From NCBI RefSeq assembly GCF_041200145.1, contig NZ_CP165734.1:4898001-4962000 (forward strand): a DNA stretch of 64,000 bases. The letters are read 5' to 3'. The notes beneath the pieces were generated by a model. It saw only the letters and a list, made by a program, of their open reading frames with translations. It made no database searches and was not told the DNA's origin. Every line of letters begins with the position of its first letter. Position 1 is the stretch's first letter. Positions 1 through 10,395 of this stretch are shown here, piece after piece. The DNA comes from Bradyrhizobium sp. LLZ17 (lineage in GTDB: Bacteria; Pseudomonadota; Alphaproteobacteria; Rhizobiales; Xanthobacteraceae). The position numbers were made by a program, and so were the translations under genes.

Positions 1-377
1 CCCGAGGGCAGGATCGCGGCCATGAAGCCGGAGCCGTCGGCCTTCACCAGCTTCTGCTCGCGGATTGGTTCGCCCTGCATCAAGGGCACGCGCGCGATCG
101 AGCCTGCGATCTGCGTCTGGGCCTCGGGCCGGCTGTCACGGCGGATGAAGGCGCTGCTCGCGGTGGCTGACGGCCAGGTCTGCCATTGCAGGTCCTCGGC
201 CTTCACGGCCTGGCCGAGCTGGATGTCGGTTTTGGCGACGAGCACCTCGACCGTCGGCAGCTTCTCGGCGACCGGTGCTGCGGGAGCCGGCTTGTTGTCA
301 TAGCCGCTCGCCAGATAGGCGGCGACTCCGCCGGCGCCCAGCGCAATGACGAGAACGACAATGCGTGCGGTGTTCAT
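1..377 (-). CDS. cpaB: Flp pilus assembly protein CpaB (partial, N-terminal part)
   Basis: The reverse strand gives an uninterrupted reading frame from an ATG at 377 to the window edge, so about 125 N-terminal residues are visible. It begins with a short hydrophobic anchor (ARIVVLVIALGAGGVAAYLA), followed by a Pro/Ala linker and a SAF-type domain (EVLVAKTDIQLGQAVKAEDL, then LMQGEPI). This is the layout of CpaB/RcpC, a periplasmic or inner-membrane assembly factor of the Tad/Flp type IVc pilus. The remainder of the gene, and presumably the rest of the cpa/tad cluster, lies to the left of the window. The identification rests on the SAF motif and anchor; only the N-terminus is seen. Confidence 0.85.
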   Translation of the reverse strand, partial: MNTARIVVLVIALGAGGVAAYLASGYDNKPAPAAPVAEKLPTVEVLVAKTDIQLGQAVKAEDLQWQTWPSATASSAFIRRDSRPEAQTQIAGSIARVPLMQGEPIREQKLVKADGSGFMAAILPS

Positions 378-824
378 ACGCCTCTACTCTTACGCGGGGC
401 ACTCGAACCGCACGTGGCGGGTTTCCCCGTGTCGATGAGTAGGGAGTAAAAGTATAAGGGGTGTTGCGAGGCCGAATGTGATGGCCGGTCACGATGCCAG
501 TTCTTCCCGGATGGTGAATGCCGCGTTATTCGGCAGCATGCAGCTCCGTAGATTTACGCAAGGCGACAGACGCCCGCGGGGACGCGCGGCGTCATGGTGA
601 ATGGGTGGTTAGGGATGTGCGTTATCCGGAGCGGCGTCGTTAAGCAGAGAGACGGAAGCAAGGTGTCATCTCACTGGTGTCGTCCTGGCGAAAGCCAGGA
701 CCCATAACCACGCTGCGAATTATTGAGGAGGTGGTCACGCCGGTCTTCGTCAAACCGGTAGTCGGGTTAATGGGTCCTGGCTTTCGCCAGGACGACACTG
801 GGGGGAAGCTATGATGCTCGAGCG
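378..824. other. Intergenic region between cpaB and gshB
   Basis: No convincing gene is present. The region is the upstream side of cpaB on the reverse strand and the downstream side of gshB. It carries one long palindromic repeat (677-798), annotated separately. The part nearest cpaB (378-480) is relatively T/A-rich and is where a cpa promoter would lie, but I could not recognise a confident -35/-10 pair. Confidence 0.6.
677..798. repeat. Palindromic intergenic repeat, 'cctggcgaaagccagg' family
   Basis: A 29-base arm at 677-705 is repeated in inverted orientation at 770-798 (core GTCGTCCTGGCGAAAGCCAG), so the element could fold into a long hairpin. The arms contain a smaller palindrome. The interior contains 'acccataaccac' and 'gtcttcgtcaaacc'; related words reappear at 36190-36260. 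No ORF is associated. It looks like a miniature repeat of the type scattered through Bradyrhizobium genomes. Confidence 0.8.
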
Positions 825-1769
825 CTACTTCGTCCGCTTCTGCTCGATCACGTCCCAGACCTTCGCCGCCACGTCGGGGCCGCCCAGTTTGGCAACGGCG
901 CGGATGCCGGTGGGGGATGTCACGTTGATCTCGGTGAGGTTGCCGTTGATGACGTCGATGCCGACGAACAGCAGGCCGCGTTCGCGCAGCGCCGGTCCAA
1001 CCGTGGCGCAGATCTCGCGCTCGCGCGGCGTGAGCTCGGTCTCGTGCGCGGCGCCGCCGCGCACCATGTTGGAGCGGAGGTCGTCCGCGGCCGGCACGCG
1101 GTTCACCGCACCGGCGAACTCGCCATTGACCAGAATGATGCGCTTGTCGCCGTGCTTCACCTCGGGGATGAACTGCTGGATCACCCACGCTTCCTTGAAG
1201 GTCACCGAGAACATGTCGAACAGCGAGCCGAAATTCATGTCCTGCGGCATCACGCGGAACACCGCCGCGCCGCCATGGCCGTGCAGCGGCTTCATCACCA
1301 CGGCACCGTACTTGTCGCGAAAGGCGTTGATCTCGTCGAGGTCGCGCGAGATCAGGGTCGGCGGCATCAGCTGCGGAAAATTCATCACGAACAGCTTTTC
1401 CGGCGCGTTGCGCACGGACGCGGGATCGTTCACCACCAGCGTCTTCGGGTGGATGCGCTCGAGCAGATGCGTCGAGGTGATGTAGGCGAGGTCGAACGGC
1501 GGATCCTGGCGCAGCAGCACGACGTCGAAGCCGTTGAGCGCCTCGCGCTTGGGCTCGCCGAGGGTGAAATGATCGCCGGGCTCGTCGCGCACGGTCAGCA
1601 GTTGAACGGGAGCGACGATCTCTTCGCCAACCATCGAGAGCTTGTCGGGCGTGTAATAGGACAGGCCGTGGCCGCGCTTCTGCGCCTCCAGAAGCAGCGC
1701 AAAGGTGGAATCGCCCTTGATGTTGATGCGGGCGATGGGGTCCATCTGGACGGCGACGTTCAGTTTCAT
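825..1769 (-). CDS. gshB: Glutathione synthetase
   Basis: ATP-dependent ligase joining gamma-glutamylcysteine and glycine to make glutathione in the cytosol. The protein is 314 aa, close to the 316 aa of the E. coli enzyme. The N-terminus carries the typical [15 protein letters not shown] block (residues 9-23). The ATP-grasp lysine and glycine loop [12 protein letters not shown] is at 160-171, and the C-terminal [13 protein letters not shown] block is at 280-292. I chose the ATG at 1769 because the family sequence begins with [11 protein letters not shown] and an AAAGGCAG ribosome-binding site sits just upstream; a longer frame adds 22 unsupported residues. yraN lies 10 bases upstream, so the two are probably co-transcribed with rsmI. 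Confidence 0.97.
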   Translation of the reverse strand: MKLNVAVQMDPIARINIKGDSTFALLLEAQKRGHGLSYYTPDKLSMVGEEIVAPVQLLTVRDEPGDHFTLGEPKREALNGFDVVLLRQDPPFDLAYITSTHLLERIHPKTLVVNDPASVRNAPEKLFVMNFPQLMPPTLISRDLDEINAFRDKYGAVVMKPLHGHGGAAVFRVMPQDMNFGSLFDMFSVTFKEAWVIQQFIPEVKHGDKRIILVNGEFAGAVNRVPAADDLRSNMVRGGAAHETELTPREREICATVGPALRERGLLFVGIDVINGNLTEINVTSPTGIRAVAKLGGPDVAAKVWDVIEQKRTK

Positions 1770-1779
1770 GGTCTGCCTT

Positions 1780-2173
1780 TCAGGTCGAGGCGTCGAATGC
1801 CGCCAACACATGGCGTGGAAGTGACCGCGGCGCAATCAGCATGGCGTCGAATCGCAGGTCGAATTCCGCATGCTCGGGATGCGCCACAAGCCAGCCCTGC
1901 GCGGCATTGATGATCCGCTGCTGCTGGCGCGGTGTTACGGCGAAGGCGGCGTCATCCAGCGTCGCGCGCGCCTTGACCTCGACGAATGCGATCAAATTGC
2001 GCCGGCGCGCCACGATGTCGATCTCGCCATGCGGCGTGCGGTAGCGTTTTGCCAGGATGCGATAACCCTTGGCCATCAGGAAGGCTGCGGCGCGGGCCTC
2101 CGCGGAGATGCCGGTACGGAATGCGGCGACGCGCTCGGGCGAGGCGATCTTCGGTTCCGCCGGCGTCGCGCCC

Positions 2174-2187
<14 letters not shown>
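1780..2187 (-). CDS. yraN: UPF0102 family protein YraN
   Basis: A 135 aa protein of the YraN/UPF0102 family, a small restriction-endonuclease-like fold with no firmly assigned substrate. Seen: the alpha-helical start ([17 protein letters not shown]), the conserved [15 protein letters not shown] (about 66-80), then FVEVKARA, which together give the E-D-ExK arrangement of PD-(D/E)XK proteins. The start ATG at 2187 lies inside the 3' end of rsmI (14-base overlap), suggesting translational coupling. The rsmI-yraN neighbourhood, with an LpoA-like gene next door, mirrors the yraL-yraM-yraN order of E. coli. Confidence 0.93.
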
Positions 2188-3124
<937 letters not shown>

Positions 3125-3481
3125 AATCAAACGAACTTAGGCATGATCCCGAGGGCGGGGAACCGGTCCTCCGAAAAAGATCGCACCGCGGCAAGATACT
3201 GGGCCGAGGGGCGAGCAAGGACTGGAATGTGATCCATCCGGTATCACATTCCGGAGGGAGGAAGCGCCAGCGCCATATTCGCGGCGGAAATGCCGCCTTG
3301 ATGCTGGGTGACGGACGGTGGGTGGACAGCTAGCCAGGAGTTGCGGTGGGGTCGTGTTAAGGGGGGCATTATCCTTTTGTTTTAGTTAACTATTTGCCGA
3401 CAATATGCCGGAATCCACGGCTTGTGTCGTGGAAAGAATGTTGTGACCGGCCGGCGACGGCCGGCCGGAAGAGAAGCTGCC
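3125..3481. other. Intergenic region between divergent rsmI and the lpoA-like gene
   Basis: This 357-base gap must hold the promoters of both divergent genes. It contains a perfect inverted repeat (3224-3252) and a local AT-rich patch around 3368-3395 (ttatccttttgttttagttaac) that could serve a forward promoter. No coding sequence with typical codon bias is seen. Confidence 0.55.
3224..3252. repeat. Perfect 10-bp inverted repeat GGAATGTGAT/ATCACATTCC
   Basis: GGAATGTGAT (3224-3233) is separated by nine bases from its exact complement ATCACATTCC (3243-3252). It may be a short intergenic repeat or a dyad protein-binding site between divergent genes. The sequence alone cannot tell these apart. 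Confidence 0.6.
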
Positions 3482-4732
3482 ATGCCGGGCCCGCGTGATC
3501 CCAGATCCTCCTGTTCGGAGGAGTCTCCCGTTCCGGGTCCCCAATCGTCGGGGGCGACCCGGCGGAGCGCGCTTGGCCTGTTGCTGGGCGCACCGCTGCT
3601 GTCGGCCTGCGCCGGCGTGCAGCAGAGCCTCAGCCAGTTCTCAAGCCCATTCAGCAGCCCCTCCGCCCCCGCTCAGCCGGCCGGCCCGCCGCAACAGGCC
3701 ACGACCGCCGGTACCGGCGGGGTGAAGGTCGGGGTGATCCTGCCGCTCTCGGCGGCCGGCAATGCCGGGCTTGCCGCGCAGTCCATGCGCAACGCCGCCG
3801 AGATGGCGCTGGCCGAGTTCCAGAATCCCAACATCCAGCTCCTGATCAAGGACGACAATGGCACCCCGCAGGGCGCGCAGGCCGGTGCGCAGCAGGCGGT
3901 CGACGAGGGCGCCGAGATCATTCTCGGACCGCTGTTCGCGCAGTCGGTCCCGGCAGTGGCGCAGGTCGCGCGCACGCGCGGCATTCCGGTGATGGCGTTT
4001 TCGACGGATTCCAGCATTGCCGGCCGCGGCGTCTACCTGCTCTCCTTCCTGCCGGAGTCCGACGTCAACCGCATCGTCGAATACTCCGCCAGCATCGGAA
4101 AACGTTCGATCGCCGTGCTCGTGCCCGACAATGCCTATGGCAATGTGGTCGAGGCGGCGGTGAAGGCGGCGGTGCCGCGCCGCGGCGGGCGCATTGTCGC
4201 ATTCGAGAAATACGGCGCCGATCGCGCCACGCCGGCGCGGACCGTGGCGCAGCAACTCGGCAGCGCGGATGCATTGTTCATTGCCGACGATGGCGATGCT
4301 GTCGTCGCGGTGGCCGATGCGATGACCGCGGCCGGCGCGAATTTGCGCAACATCCAGTTGCTCGGCACCGGCCTGTGGGACAATCCGCGCGTCTATGCCA
4401 GCCCCGCGCTCCAGGGTGGCCTCTATGCCGCGCCGGACCCGGCCGGGTTCCGCGCGTTCTCCGGGCGCTATCGCACCAAATACGGCGCCGACCCGGTGCG
4501 GACGGCAACGCTGGCCTATGACGCGGTCGCGTTGGTCGCAGCCCTTGCGCGCACGCAAGGCACCACGCGCTTCTCGTCCGACGTGCTCACCAACCCTTCG
4601 GGCTTCGCCGGCATCGACGGCCTGTTCCGTTTCCGCGCCGATGGCACCAACGAGCGCGGGCTCGCAGTGATGAAGGTGACGACCGGCGGCGGTGTCGCGG
4701 TGGCGGGCTCGCCGAAGAGTTTTGGGGCTTGA
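3482..4732 (+). CDS. Penicillin-binding protein activator (LpoA/LppC-like lipoprotein)
   Basis: A 416 aa lipoprotein with a type 1 periplasmic-binding-protein fold. An unusually long N-terminal stretch precedes a twin-Arg-flanked hydrophobic segment and a lipobox LLSAC with the lipid cysteine at residue 43. A Pro/Ser/Gln linker follows, then VKVGVILPLSAAGNAGLAAQ (Peripla_BP_6). Homologues in alphaproteobacteria are annotated as penicillin-binding protein activators related to E. coli LpoA (YraM). The position beside rsmI and yraN supports that, because yraM sits between the same two genes in E. coli. I chose the ATG at 3482 for its GAAGAGAAG ribosome-binding site; a TTG at 3422 would add 20 residues. 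A direct role in activating PBP1A is inferred. Confidence 0.82.
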   Translation: MPGPRDPRSSCSEESPVPGPQSSGATRRSALGLLLGAPLLSACAGVQQSLSQFSSPFSSPSAPAQPAGPPQQATTAGTGGVKVGVILPLSAAGNAGLAAQSMRNAAEMALAEFQNPNIQLLIKDDNGTPQGAQAGAQQAVDEGAEIILGPLFAQSVPAVAQVARTRGIPVMAFSTDSSIAGRGVYLLSFLPESDVNRIVEYSASIGKRSIAVLVPDNAYGNVVEAAVKAAVPRRGGRIVAFEKYGADRATPARTVAQQLGSADALFIADDGDAVVAVADAMTAAGANLRNIQLLGTGLWDNPRVYASPALQGGLYAAPDPAGFRAFSGRYRTKYGADPVRTATLAYDAVALVAALARTQGTTRFSSDVLTNPSGFAGIDGLFRFRADGTNERGLAVMKVTTGGGVAVAGSPKSFGA

Positions 4733-4740
4733 TGGTTCAC

Positions 4741-4862
4741 ATCTCCCGCTTGCGGGAGAGGTCGGCGCGGAGCGCCGGGTGAGGGCTTTCTCCGCTTGGG
4801 GATTGTCCCGTTGGGGAGACACCCTCTCCCCAACCCTCTCCCGCAATCGGGCGAGGGAGCGC
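4741..4862. repeat. Intergenic repeat, 'ctcccgcttgcgggagagg' family, copy 1
   Basis: It begins with the small palindrome CTCCCGCTTGCGGGAG, runs through GGTCGGCGCGGAGCGCCGGGTGAGGG, and ends with CCCTCTCCCCAACCCTCTCCCGCAATCGG, a partly complementary arm. Other copies are at 24762-24885, 41789-41918 and 49786-49907, with a partial one at 26640-26690. It fills the space between convergent genes. Confidence 0.85.
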
Positions 4863-4882
4863 ACCGCCGATTCGGTTAAGAC

Positions 4883-6037
4883 CTACGCCGCCAGATCCGC
4901 GACCACTGCATCCAGCACCGGAAACCCGCTGCTGGTCACGCGCAACCGTCCGGTCGCATCCACCGTGATCGCGCCCTCCTCGCGCAGCAGCGCGATGCGT
5001 TTGGGGTCGAGCGGGCGGCCGGAGAGGGCGCGGTAGCGCTCGGGATCGATGCCCTCGGCGAGACGCAATCCCATCAGCAGGAATTCGTCGGCGCGCTCCT
5101 CGCTGTTGAGGAGATCGTCGGTGACGACGCCGTGCCCGTCGCTCTCGACGCGCATCAGCCAGGCTTCGGGGCCCTTCTCGGTGGCGATGGCGTGCCTGAC
5201 GCCGTCGATATCGAGTCTTCCATGCGCGCCGGGGCCGACGCCGGCGTATTCCTCGCCGCGCCAGTACACAAGATTGTGCCGGCATTCGGCGCCACGCCGC
5301 GCGTGGTTTGAAATCTCGTAGGCGGGCAGGCCGAGCTTGTCGCAGGTTTCCTGCGTCACATCGTAGAGCGCGCGCGCGACCGCTTCGTCGGGGGTCTTCA
5401 GCTTGCCGGCCTGGTGCAGGCCGAAGAACGGCGTGCCTTCCTCGATCGTGAGCTGGTACAGCGACAGATGTTCGGCGGCTTCATCGATCGCGTGTCGGAG
5501 TTCATCGGCCCACATCGCCGGGGTCTGGTCGGGGCGGGCGTAGATCAGGTCGAACGAATAGCGATCGAACGAGCGGCGCGCGATGGCGACCGCATCGAGC
5601 GCCTCGCGCGCGCTGTGCAGCCGGCCCAGCGCTTTCAGCGACACGTCGTCGAGCGCCTGCACGCCGAGCGAGACGCGATTGACGCCGGCCGCGCGATAGC
5701 CGGCGAAGCGCGTGGCTTCGACGCTGGTCGGGTTCGCCTCCAGCGTGACTTCGACATCGTTGGTGACGCGCCAGTGCTTGCCGATTGCATCGAGCACGGC
5801 GCCCACGGTCGCGGGCTGCATCAGCGACGGCGTGCCGCCGCCGAGGAAAATGGAGGTGACCTCGCGGCCGGGCGCGCGTTCGGCGGTGGTCGCGATCTCG
5901 CGGGCGAAGGCCGCGGCAAAACGCGCTTCGTCGATCGCGGCGTGGCGGACATGGCTGTTGAAGTCGCAATAGGGACACTTCGACAGGCAGAACGGCCAGT
6001 GCACGTAGACGCCAAAGGCTTCCTTAGCGCGGCTCAA
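4883..6037 (-). CDS. hemW: Radical SAM family heme chaperone HemW
   Basis: A 384 aa radical SAM protein. The N-terminus reads [22 protein letters not shown] with the 4Fe-4S cysteines at 17, 21 and 24 (CxxxCxxC). The additional CxF aromatic and the SAM-binding GGGTPSL motif (about 67-73) match HemW rather than oxygen-independent coproporphyrinogen oxidase HemN, which is longer. HemW proteins bind heme and are thought to deliver it to respiratory proteins. The start ATG (6037) overlaps the end of rdgB by 14 bases; rdgB-hemW adjacency is widely conserved, as is rph next to rdgB. Confidence 0.94.
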   Translation of the reverse strand: MSRAKEAFGVYVHWPFCLSKCPYCDFNSHVRHAAIDEARFAAAFAREIATTAERAPGREVTSIFLGGGTPSLMQPATVGAVLDAIGKHWRVTNDVEVTLEANPTSVEATRFAGYRAAGVNRVSLGVQALDDVSLKALGRLHSAREALDAVAIARRSFDRYSFDLIYARPDQTPAMWADELRHAIDEAAEHLSLYQLTIEEGTPFFGLHQAGKLKTPDEAVARALYDVTQETCDKLGLPAYEISNHARRGAECRHNLVYWRGEEYAGVGPGAHGRLDIDGVRHAIATEKGPEAWLMRVESDGHGVVTDDLLNSEERADEFLLMGLRLAEGIDPERYRALSGRPLDPKRIALLREEGAITVDATGRLRVTSSGFPVLDAVVADLAA

Positions 6038-6659
6038 GGCAGATCTCCGCGAGTTTCACGAACGCGCGCGCCCGATGCGACAGCCCGAGGCCGAGCGGCG
6101 GCAGGCCGTGCTTCTCGATGCTGGTCATCTCGCCGAACGTGCGATCATGGCCATTGGGTAGGAACATCGGATCGTAGCCGAAGCCGGCAGTGCCGCGCGG
6201 CGGCCAGACCAGCGTGCCGTCGACGCGCGCCTCGACCTGTTCGAGATGATCGTCGGGCCAGGCGACGCAGAGCGCGGAAACGAAATGCGCCGTGCGCTTC
6301 TCCGGCAAGGTTGCGCCGCGCTCCTGCAGCAGGCGTTCGATCTGCGCCATCGCTGCGGCAAAGTCCTTGGTCGGACCGGCCCAGCGCGCGCTGTAGATGC
6401 CGGGCGCGCCGTCGAGCGCATCGACCACGATGCCGGAATCGTCGGCGAAAGCGGGAAGCCTGGTCGCCTGCGCCGCCGCGATCGCCTTGATCGCGGCGTT
6501 GCTGCGGAAATCCTTGCCGGTCTCCTCCGGCTCGCCCAGGCCGAGCTCACCGGCCGAGACCGCCTCGATGCCGTAAGGCGCGAGCAGCTCCTTCATCTCG
6601 GCGAGCTTGCCGGGATTGTGGGTCGCGATGACGAGCTTTCCGGTGATTCGGCGATGCAT
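6024..6659 (-). CDS. rdgB: dITP/XTP pyrophosphatase (RdgB/HAM1 family)
   Basis: A 211 aa house-cleaning nucleotide pyrophosphatase that hydrolyses dITP, dUTP analogues and XTP to monophosphates, keeping deaminated purines out of DNA and RNA. Seen: the substrate-binding [13 protein letters not shown] near the N-terminus, [22 protein letters not shown] (about 70-92) with the metal-binding Asp pair, and [10 protein letters not shown] (about 159-168). It lies 11 bases downstream of rph and overlaps hemW, so rph-rdgB-hemW probably forms one transcription unit. Confidence 0.96.
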   Translation of the reverse strand: MHRRITGKLVIATHNPGKLAEMKELLAPYGIEAVSAGELGLGEPEETGKDFRSNAAIKAIAAAQATRLPAFADDSGIVVDALDGAPGIYSARWAGPTKDFAAAMAQIERLLQERGATLPEKRTAHFVSALCVAWPDDHLEQVEARVDGTLVWPPRGTAGFGYDPMFLPNGHDRTFGEMTSIEKHGLPPLGLGLSHRARAFVKLAEICLEPR

Positions 6660-6670
6660 GGGCCTATTGA

Positions 6671-7384
6671 CTACGCCACCGCGAGTTTCTGCAAGTCCAC
6701 GAGCCGCGCGACGCCCTTGCGCGCAAGCGCCATCAGCGCCAGGAACTCGGCTTCGCTGAACGGCTCGCGTTCCGCGGTTCCCTGCACCTCGATGATGCGG
6801 CCATCGCCGGTCATGACGAAATTGGCGTCGGTATCGGCTTCCGAATCCTCGGCATAGTCGAGGTCCAGCACCGGCGTGCCCTTGTAGATGCCGCAGGAGA
6901 TCGCGGCGACGTTGTCACGCAACACGTTGGCCTTGATCATGTTGCGCGTTTTCATCCAGCTGATGCAATCGGCGAGTGCGACCCAGGCGCCGGTGATGGA
7001 CGCCGTGCGGGTGCCGCCGTCGGCCTGGATCACGTCGCAATCGACCGTGATCTGGCGCTCGCCCAGCGCTTCGAGATCGACGATGGTGCGCAGCGAGCGG
7101 CCAATCAGGCGCTGGATTTCCACGGTACGGCCGCTCTGCTTGCCCGCCGAGGCCTCGCGGCGGGTACGTTCCAGCGTGGCGCGCGGCAGCATGCCGTATT
7201 CGGCGGTGACCCAGCCGCGGCCCTGGCCCTTCAGCCAGGGTGGTAGCCGCTCTTCCAGCGTCGCGGTGACCAGCACATGGGTGTCGCCGAATTTCACCAG
7301 GCAGGAGCCCTCCGCATATTTGACCACGCCGCGCTCCAGTGTCACGGGGCGCAATTCATCGGGCGCACGGCGGCTTGGCCGCAT
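6671..7384 (-). CDS. rph: Ribonuclease PH
   Basis: A phosphorolytic 3'-to-5' exoribonuclease trimming tRNA 3' ends. With the ATG at 7384 the product is 238 aa, the exact usual length. It begins [19 protein letters not shown] and contains [43 protein letters not shown] and [18 protein letters not shown], which cover the phosphate- and RNA-binding surface and the catalytic Asp region. A longer frame exists upstream but lacks family similarity. It is divergent from hrcA, an arrangement found in many alphaproteobacteria. Confidence 0.97.
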   Translation of the reverse strand: MRPSRRAPDELRPVTLERGVVKYAEGSCLVKFGDTHVLVTATLEERLPPWLKGQGRGWVTAEYGMLPRATLERTRREASAGKQSGRTVEIQRLIGRSLRTIVDLEALGERQITVDCDVIQADGGTRTASITGAWVALADCISWMKTRNMIKANVLRDNVAAISCGIYKGTPVLDLDYAEDSEADTDANFVMTGDGRIIEVQGTAEREPFSEAEFLALMALARKGVARLVDLQKLAVA

Positions 7385-7576
7385 GGGAAATCCTCCAAAA
7401 CTCGCAGGGATGCAGGGATTAAGCTGTTCGCGGTGCTTGTAGGGGGGTGAGGGTGAGCGGCAAGGGCTTTTCGGTCCCCGAGGCAAGCTTGGAGCAACCT
7501 TCAACCAACCGCAAAAGCCCGCTTGTCAGGGCGCTCCCGGATAGACAAATTACAAGCAGCCGAGAGGAGTTACGCC

Positions 7577-8665
7577 GTGGCCCATCACGATCCGATCCAT
7601 CTGATCGCGCCGCGCGCGGGCCTCGCCCAGCTCAACGAGCGGTCTCGCGACATCTTTCGTCAAATCGTCGAGAGTTATCTCGCGACCGGTGAGCCGGTTG
7701 GCTCGCGCAACATTTCGCGCCTGATCGCCATGCCGCTGTCGCCGGCGTCGGTGCGCAATGTCATGGCCGATCTGGAACAGCTCGGCCTGATCTATGCGCC
7801 GCACACCTCCGCCGGCCGTCTGCCGACGGAACTCGGTCTGCGCTTTTTCATCGACGCCCTGATGCAGGTCGGGGACCTCACCGAGGCCGAGCGGCAGTCG
7901 ATCCAGAGCCAGCTCGCCTCCGTCGGCCAGGCGCAATCGGTCGAGGCGGCGCTGGACCAGGCGTTGACACGGCTGTCCGGCCTCACCCGTGCCGCGGCCG
8001 TGGTGCTGACGCCAAAGTCCAATTCGCGGCTGAAGCACATCGAATTCGTCCGCCTGGAACCGGAAAAGGCGCTGGTGATCCTGGTCGGCGAGGACGGCCA
8101 GGTCGAAAACCGCGTGCTGGCGCTGCCGCTCGGAGTTCCTTCCTCGGCGCTGACCGAGGCCGGCAATTTCCTCAATTCCCGTATCCGCGGCCGCACGCTG
8201 GCCGAGGCGCGGCTCGAGCTCGAGACCGCGCTTGGAGAGGCGCGCGCGGAACTCGATCAACTGACCCACAAGGTGATCTCGGCCGGGATTGCAAGCTGGT
8301 CCGGCGGCGAGAACGAGGATCGCCAGCTCATCGTCCGCGGGCACGCCAATTTGCTCGAAGATCTGCATGCGCTGGAGGATCTCGAGCGGGTGCGCCTGCT
8401 GTTCGACGATCTTGAGACCAAGCGCGGCGTCATCGACCTGTTGGGGCGCGCGGAAACCGCCGAAGGCGTCAGGATTTTCATCGGTTCGGAGAACAAGCTG
8501 TTCTCCCTGTCCGGCTCCTCGACCATCATCTCGCCCTATCGGGATGCCGCCGGCCACATCGTCGGCGTCTTGGGCGTGATCGGGCCGACACGGCTGAATT
8601 ATGCCCGTGTGATCCCGACCGTGGACTACGCCGCCCGCATCGTCAGTCGCCTTCTGGGCGGCTGA
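7577..8665 (+). CDS. hrcA: Heat-inducible transcriptional repressor HrcA
   Basis: Repressor of class I heat-shock genes that binds CIRCE elements and whose folding depends on GroEL. The protein is 362 aa from the GTG at 7577. I chose it because AGAGGAG lies seven bases upstream and the winged-helix domain ([27 protein letters not shown]...[13 protein letters not shown]) starts soon after. The C-terminal part has the GAF-like dimerisation region. No CIRCE element (TTAGCACTC-N9-GAGTGCTAA) is visible near hrcA or dnaK here, so its targets, such as groESL, are presumably elsewhere. grpE follows after 98 bases. Confidence 0.95.
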   Translation: MAHHDPIHLIAPRAGLAQLNERSRDIFRQIVESYLATGEPVGSRNISRLIAMPLSPASVRNVMADLEQLGLIYAPHTSAGRLPTELGLRFFIDALMQVGDLTEAERQSIQSQLASVGQAQSVEAALDQALTRLSGLTRAAAVVLTPKSNSRLKHIEFVRLEPEKALVILVGEDGQVENRVLALPLGVPSSALTEAGNFLNSRIRGRTLAEARLELETALGEARAELDQLTHKVISAGIASWSGGENEDRQLIVRGHANLLEDLHALEDLERVRLLFDDLETKRGVIDLLGRAETAEGVRIFIGSENKLFSLSGSSTIISPYRDAAGHIVGVLGVIGPTRLNYARVIPTVDYAARIVSRLLGG

Positions 8666-8763
8666 CCGGCCTTTGGGCCGATCACGGGCGCTTGATTTTC
8701 CCCGTCCGAAGCACGATATCCGGGCCAGCAAAATCCCGTCAGACGAGTTCGAGAAAGTAGTCG

Positions 8764-9381
8764 ATGACCGATCGAGACCGGCAACCCGAAGACACGGCCG
8801 CTGCGACCGGCGAGCCCGTGGTGTCGAAGCCCTACATCATGCCCGACGATCCGGAGCCCGGTTCGGTCGAGCTGTTGCAGAAGGAAGCCGCCGAGGCGCG
8901 CGACCGCATGCTGCGGACGCTGGCCGAGATGGAGAATCTGCGCAAGCGCACCAGCAAGGAAGTCGCCGATTCCAAGCTCTACGGCATCACCGGCTTTGCC
9001 CGTGACGTGCTCGACATTGCCGACAACCTCCAGCGCGCGCTCGATGCCGTTCCGGTGGAAGCGCGGGCCAATGCCGATGCCGGCCTGAAGGGGCTGATCG
9101 AAGGCGTCGAGCTCACCGAGCGCTCGCTGCTCAACGCGCTGGAAAAGCACGGCGTGAAGAAATTCGATCCGCAGGGCCAGAAGTTCGACCCGAACTTCCA
9201 GCAGGCGATGTTCGAAGTGCCCGATCCGTCGGTGCCGGCAGGCACCGTGGTGCAGGTCATGCAGGCCGGCTACACCATCGGCGAGCGCGTGCTGCGTCCG
9301 GCGCTGGTCGGCGTCGCCAAGGGCGGCGCGAAGGCTGCGCCCGCGGCCAACAGCAGTGAGTCGAACGGCGCGGCCAATTAG
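8764..9381 (+). CDS. grpE: Nucleotide exchange factor GrpE
   Basis: A 205 aa cochaperone that releases ADP from DnaK. After an acidic unstructured start, a long helix ([20 protein letters not shown], then [11 protein letters not shown]) forms the dimeric coiled coil. The C-terminal beta domain has the typical [33 protein letters not shown] sequence, here read in pieces between about residues 135 and 165. The tail is Ala/Gly-rich. It lies directly downstream of hrcA and about 2.3 kb from dnaK, so the heat-shock genes are close but not in one operon. Confidence 0.96.
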   Translation: MTDRDRQPEDTAAATGEPVVSKPYIMPDDPEPGSVELLQKEAAEARDRMLRTLAEMENLRKRTSKEVADSKLYGITGFARDVLDIADNLQRALDAVPVEARANADAGLKGLIEGVELTERSLLNALEKHGVKKFDPQGQKFDPNFQQAMFEVPDPSVPAGTVVQVMQAGYTIGERVLRPALVGVAKGGAKAAPAANSSESNGAAN

Positions 9382-9389
9382 CTCTCCGA

Positions 9390-9507
9390 CCCTCATGGTG
9401 AGGAGCCGCGCCCTTGTGCGGCGTCTCGAACCATGAAGCCCAAGATGTAGCAGCGAGGCCTTCATCCTTCGAGACGCGCGCGAAGAAGCGCGCTCTCAGG
9501 ATCAGGG
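9390..9507. repeat. Intergenic repeat, 'cctcatcctgaggag/cgtctcgaaggatg' family, copy 1
   Basis: Contains CCCTCATGGTGAGGAGC, then CGGCGTCTCGAACCATGA, and a second half with CATCCTTCGAGACGCGCGC and CTCTCAGGATCAGGG. The two halves are partly inverted copies. A fuller copy is at 17398-17530. It lies between convergent grpE and the nicotinamidase gene. Confidence 0.75.
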
Positions 9508-9529
9508 TTTGGCAGTTCGATCGCGCCTT

Positions 9530-10252
9530 TTACGCGCTCACCGCGATATCCGCAGACTGGATCCGCTTCACGCCGGCCTTGGCCATATCGGCCCAGGCTT
9601 TTGCAAGCGAACCCTGATTGTCGATGCCGCGGCAGCCGTCTTCCACGACATAGACCTCGAAGCCCGCCTTGCGTGCATCGAGCGCGGTCCATGCGACGCA
9701 GAAGTCGGTCGCCAGCCCCGCGACGAAGACCCGCTTGATCTTGCGCGCCTTGAGATAGCCGGCGAGACCGGTCGAGGTCTTGCCGTCAGCCTCGAGGAAG
9801 GCCGAGTAGCTGTCGACATCCTTGTGAAAGCCTTTGCGGATGATGAGCTCGGCCTGCGGGATCGAGAGATCCTTCGACAGCGAAGCGCCGTCGGTGCCCT
9901 GCACGCAATGGTCGGGCCATAGCACCTGCTTGCCGTAGGGCAGGTCGATGGTCTCGAACGGCTTCTTGCCGGAATGCACCGATGCAAACGAGACGTGGCC
10001 GGGCGTATGCCAGTCCTGCGTCATCACCACGTTTGCGAATCCCTTGGCCACCTTGTTGATGACCGGCACCACCTGCTCGCCTTCCTTCACCGCGAGGCTG
10101 CCGCCCGGAAGGAAGCAGTTTTGCACGTCGATTACGAGCAGCGCGGACGTGTCGTCCGGCTTGATTGAGGCCGCTGCAAAAAGCGCGGTTGGAGCGACGC
10201 TCGCGAGTACAGTCGTCCCGAGCACCGCCAAGACTTGTCGCCGATCCAGCAT
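9530..10252 (-). CDS. Isochorismatase-family nicotinamidase with twin-arginine signal
   Basis: A 240 aa member of the isochorismatase-like cysteine hydrolases, closest in motif pattern to PncA, which converts nicotinamide to nicotinate. Seen: the catalytic Asp in ALLVIDVQNCFLPGGSL, the metal-site DWHTPGHVSF, the catalytic lysine region IIRKGFH, and the nucleophile in GLATDFCVAWTALDA. Unlike the cytosolic enzyme, it starts with MLDRRQVLAVLGTTVLASVAPTALFAA, which resembles a Tat signal with an Ala-rich cleavage site, so the protein is probably periplasmic. The start ATG at 10252 was chosen because it places the RR motif at residues 4-5. The substrate is inferred from the family. Confidence 0.85.
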   Translation of the reverse strand: MLDRRQVLAVLGTTVLASVAPTALFAAASIKPDDTSALLVIDVQNCFLPGGSLAVKEGEQVVPVINKVAKGFANVVMTQDWHTPGHVSFASVHSGKKPFETIDLPYGKQVLWPDHCVQGTDGASLSKDLSIPQAELIIRKGFHKDVDSYSAFLEADGKTSTGLAGYLKARKIKRVFVAGLATDFCVAWTALDARKAGFEVYVVEDGCRGIDNQGSLAKAWADMAKAGVKRIQSADIAVSA

Positions 10253-10395
10253 GGTTCGTCTCCCTCCAGGATGATCCAACGGAGAGAAGCCTAGTTCCGT
10301 TCGTGTACAAACAAAAGCCCGAAAATACGGCCGGGTCTGATTAGTGGCTGGGCTGCTAGCTCAGCTCGACACGGAGTATGCGGGGCCGCCTTCGC

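Noticed and set aside
7385..7576. Search for a CIRCE element upstream of hrcA
   Set aside because: No TTAGCACTC/GAGTGCTAA pair or close variant is visible, so no HrcA operator is claimed. A TTGTCA near 7525 lacks a convincing -10.
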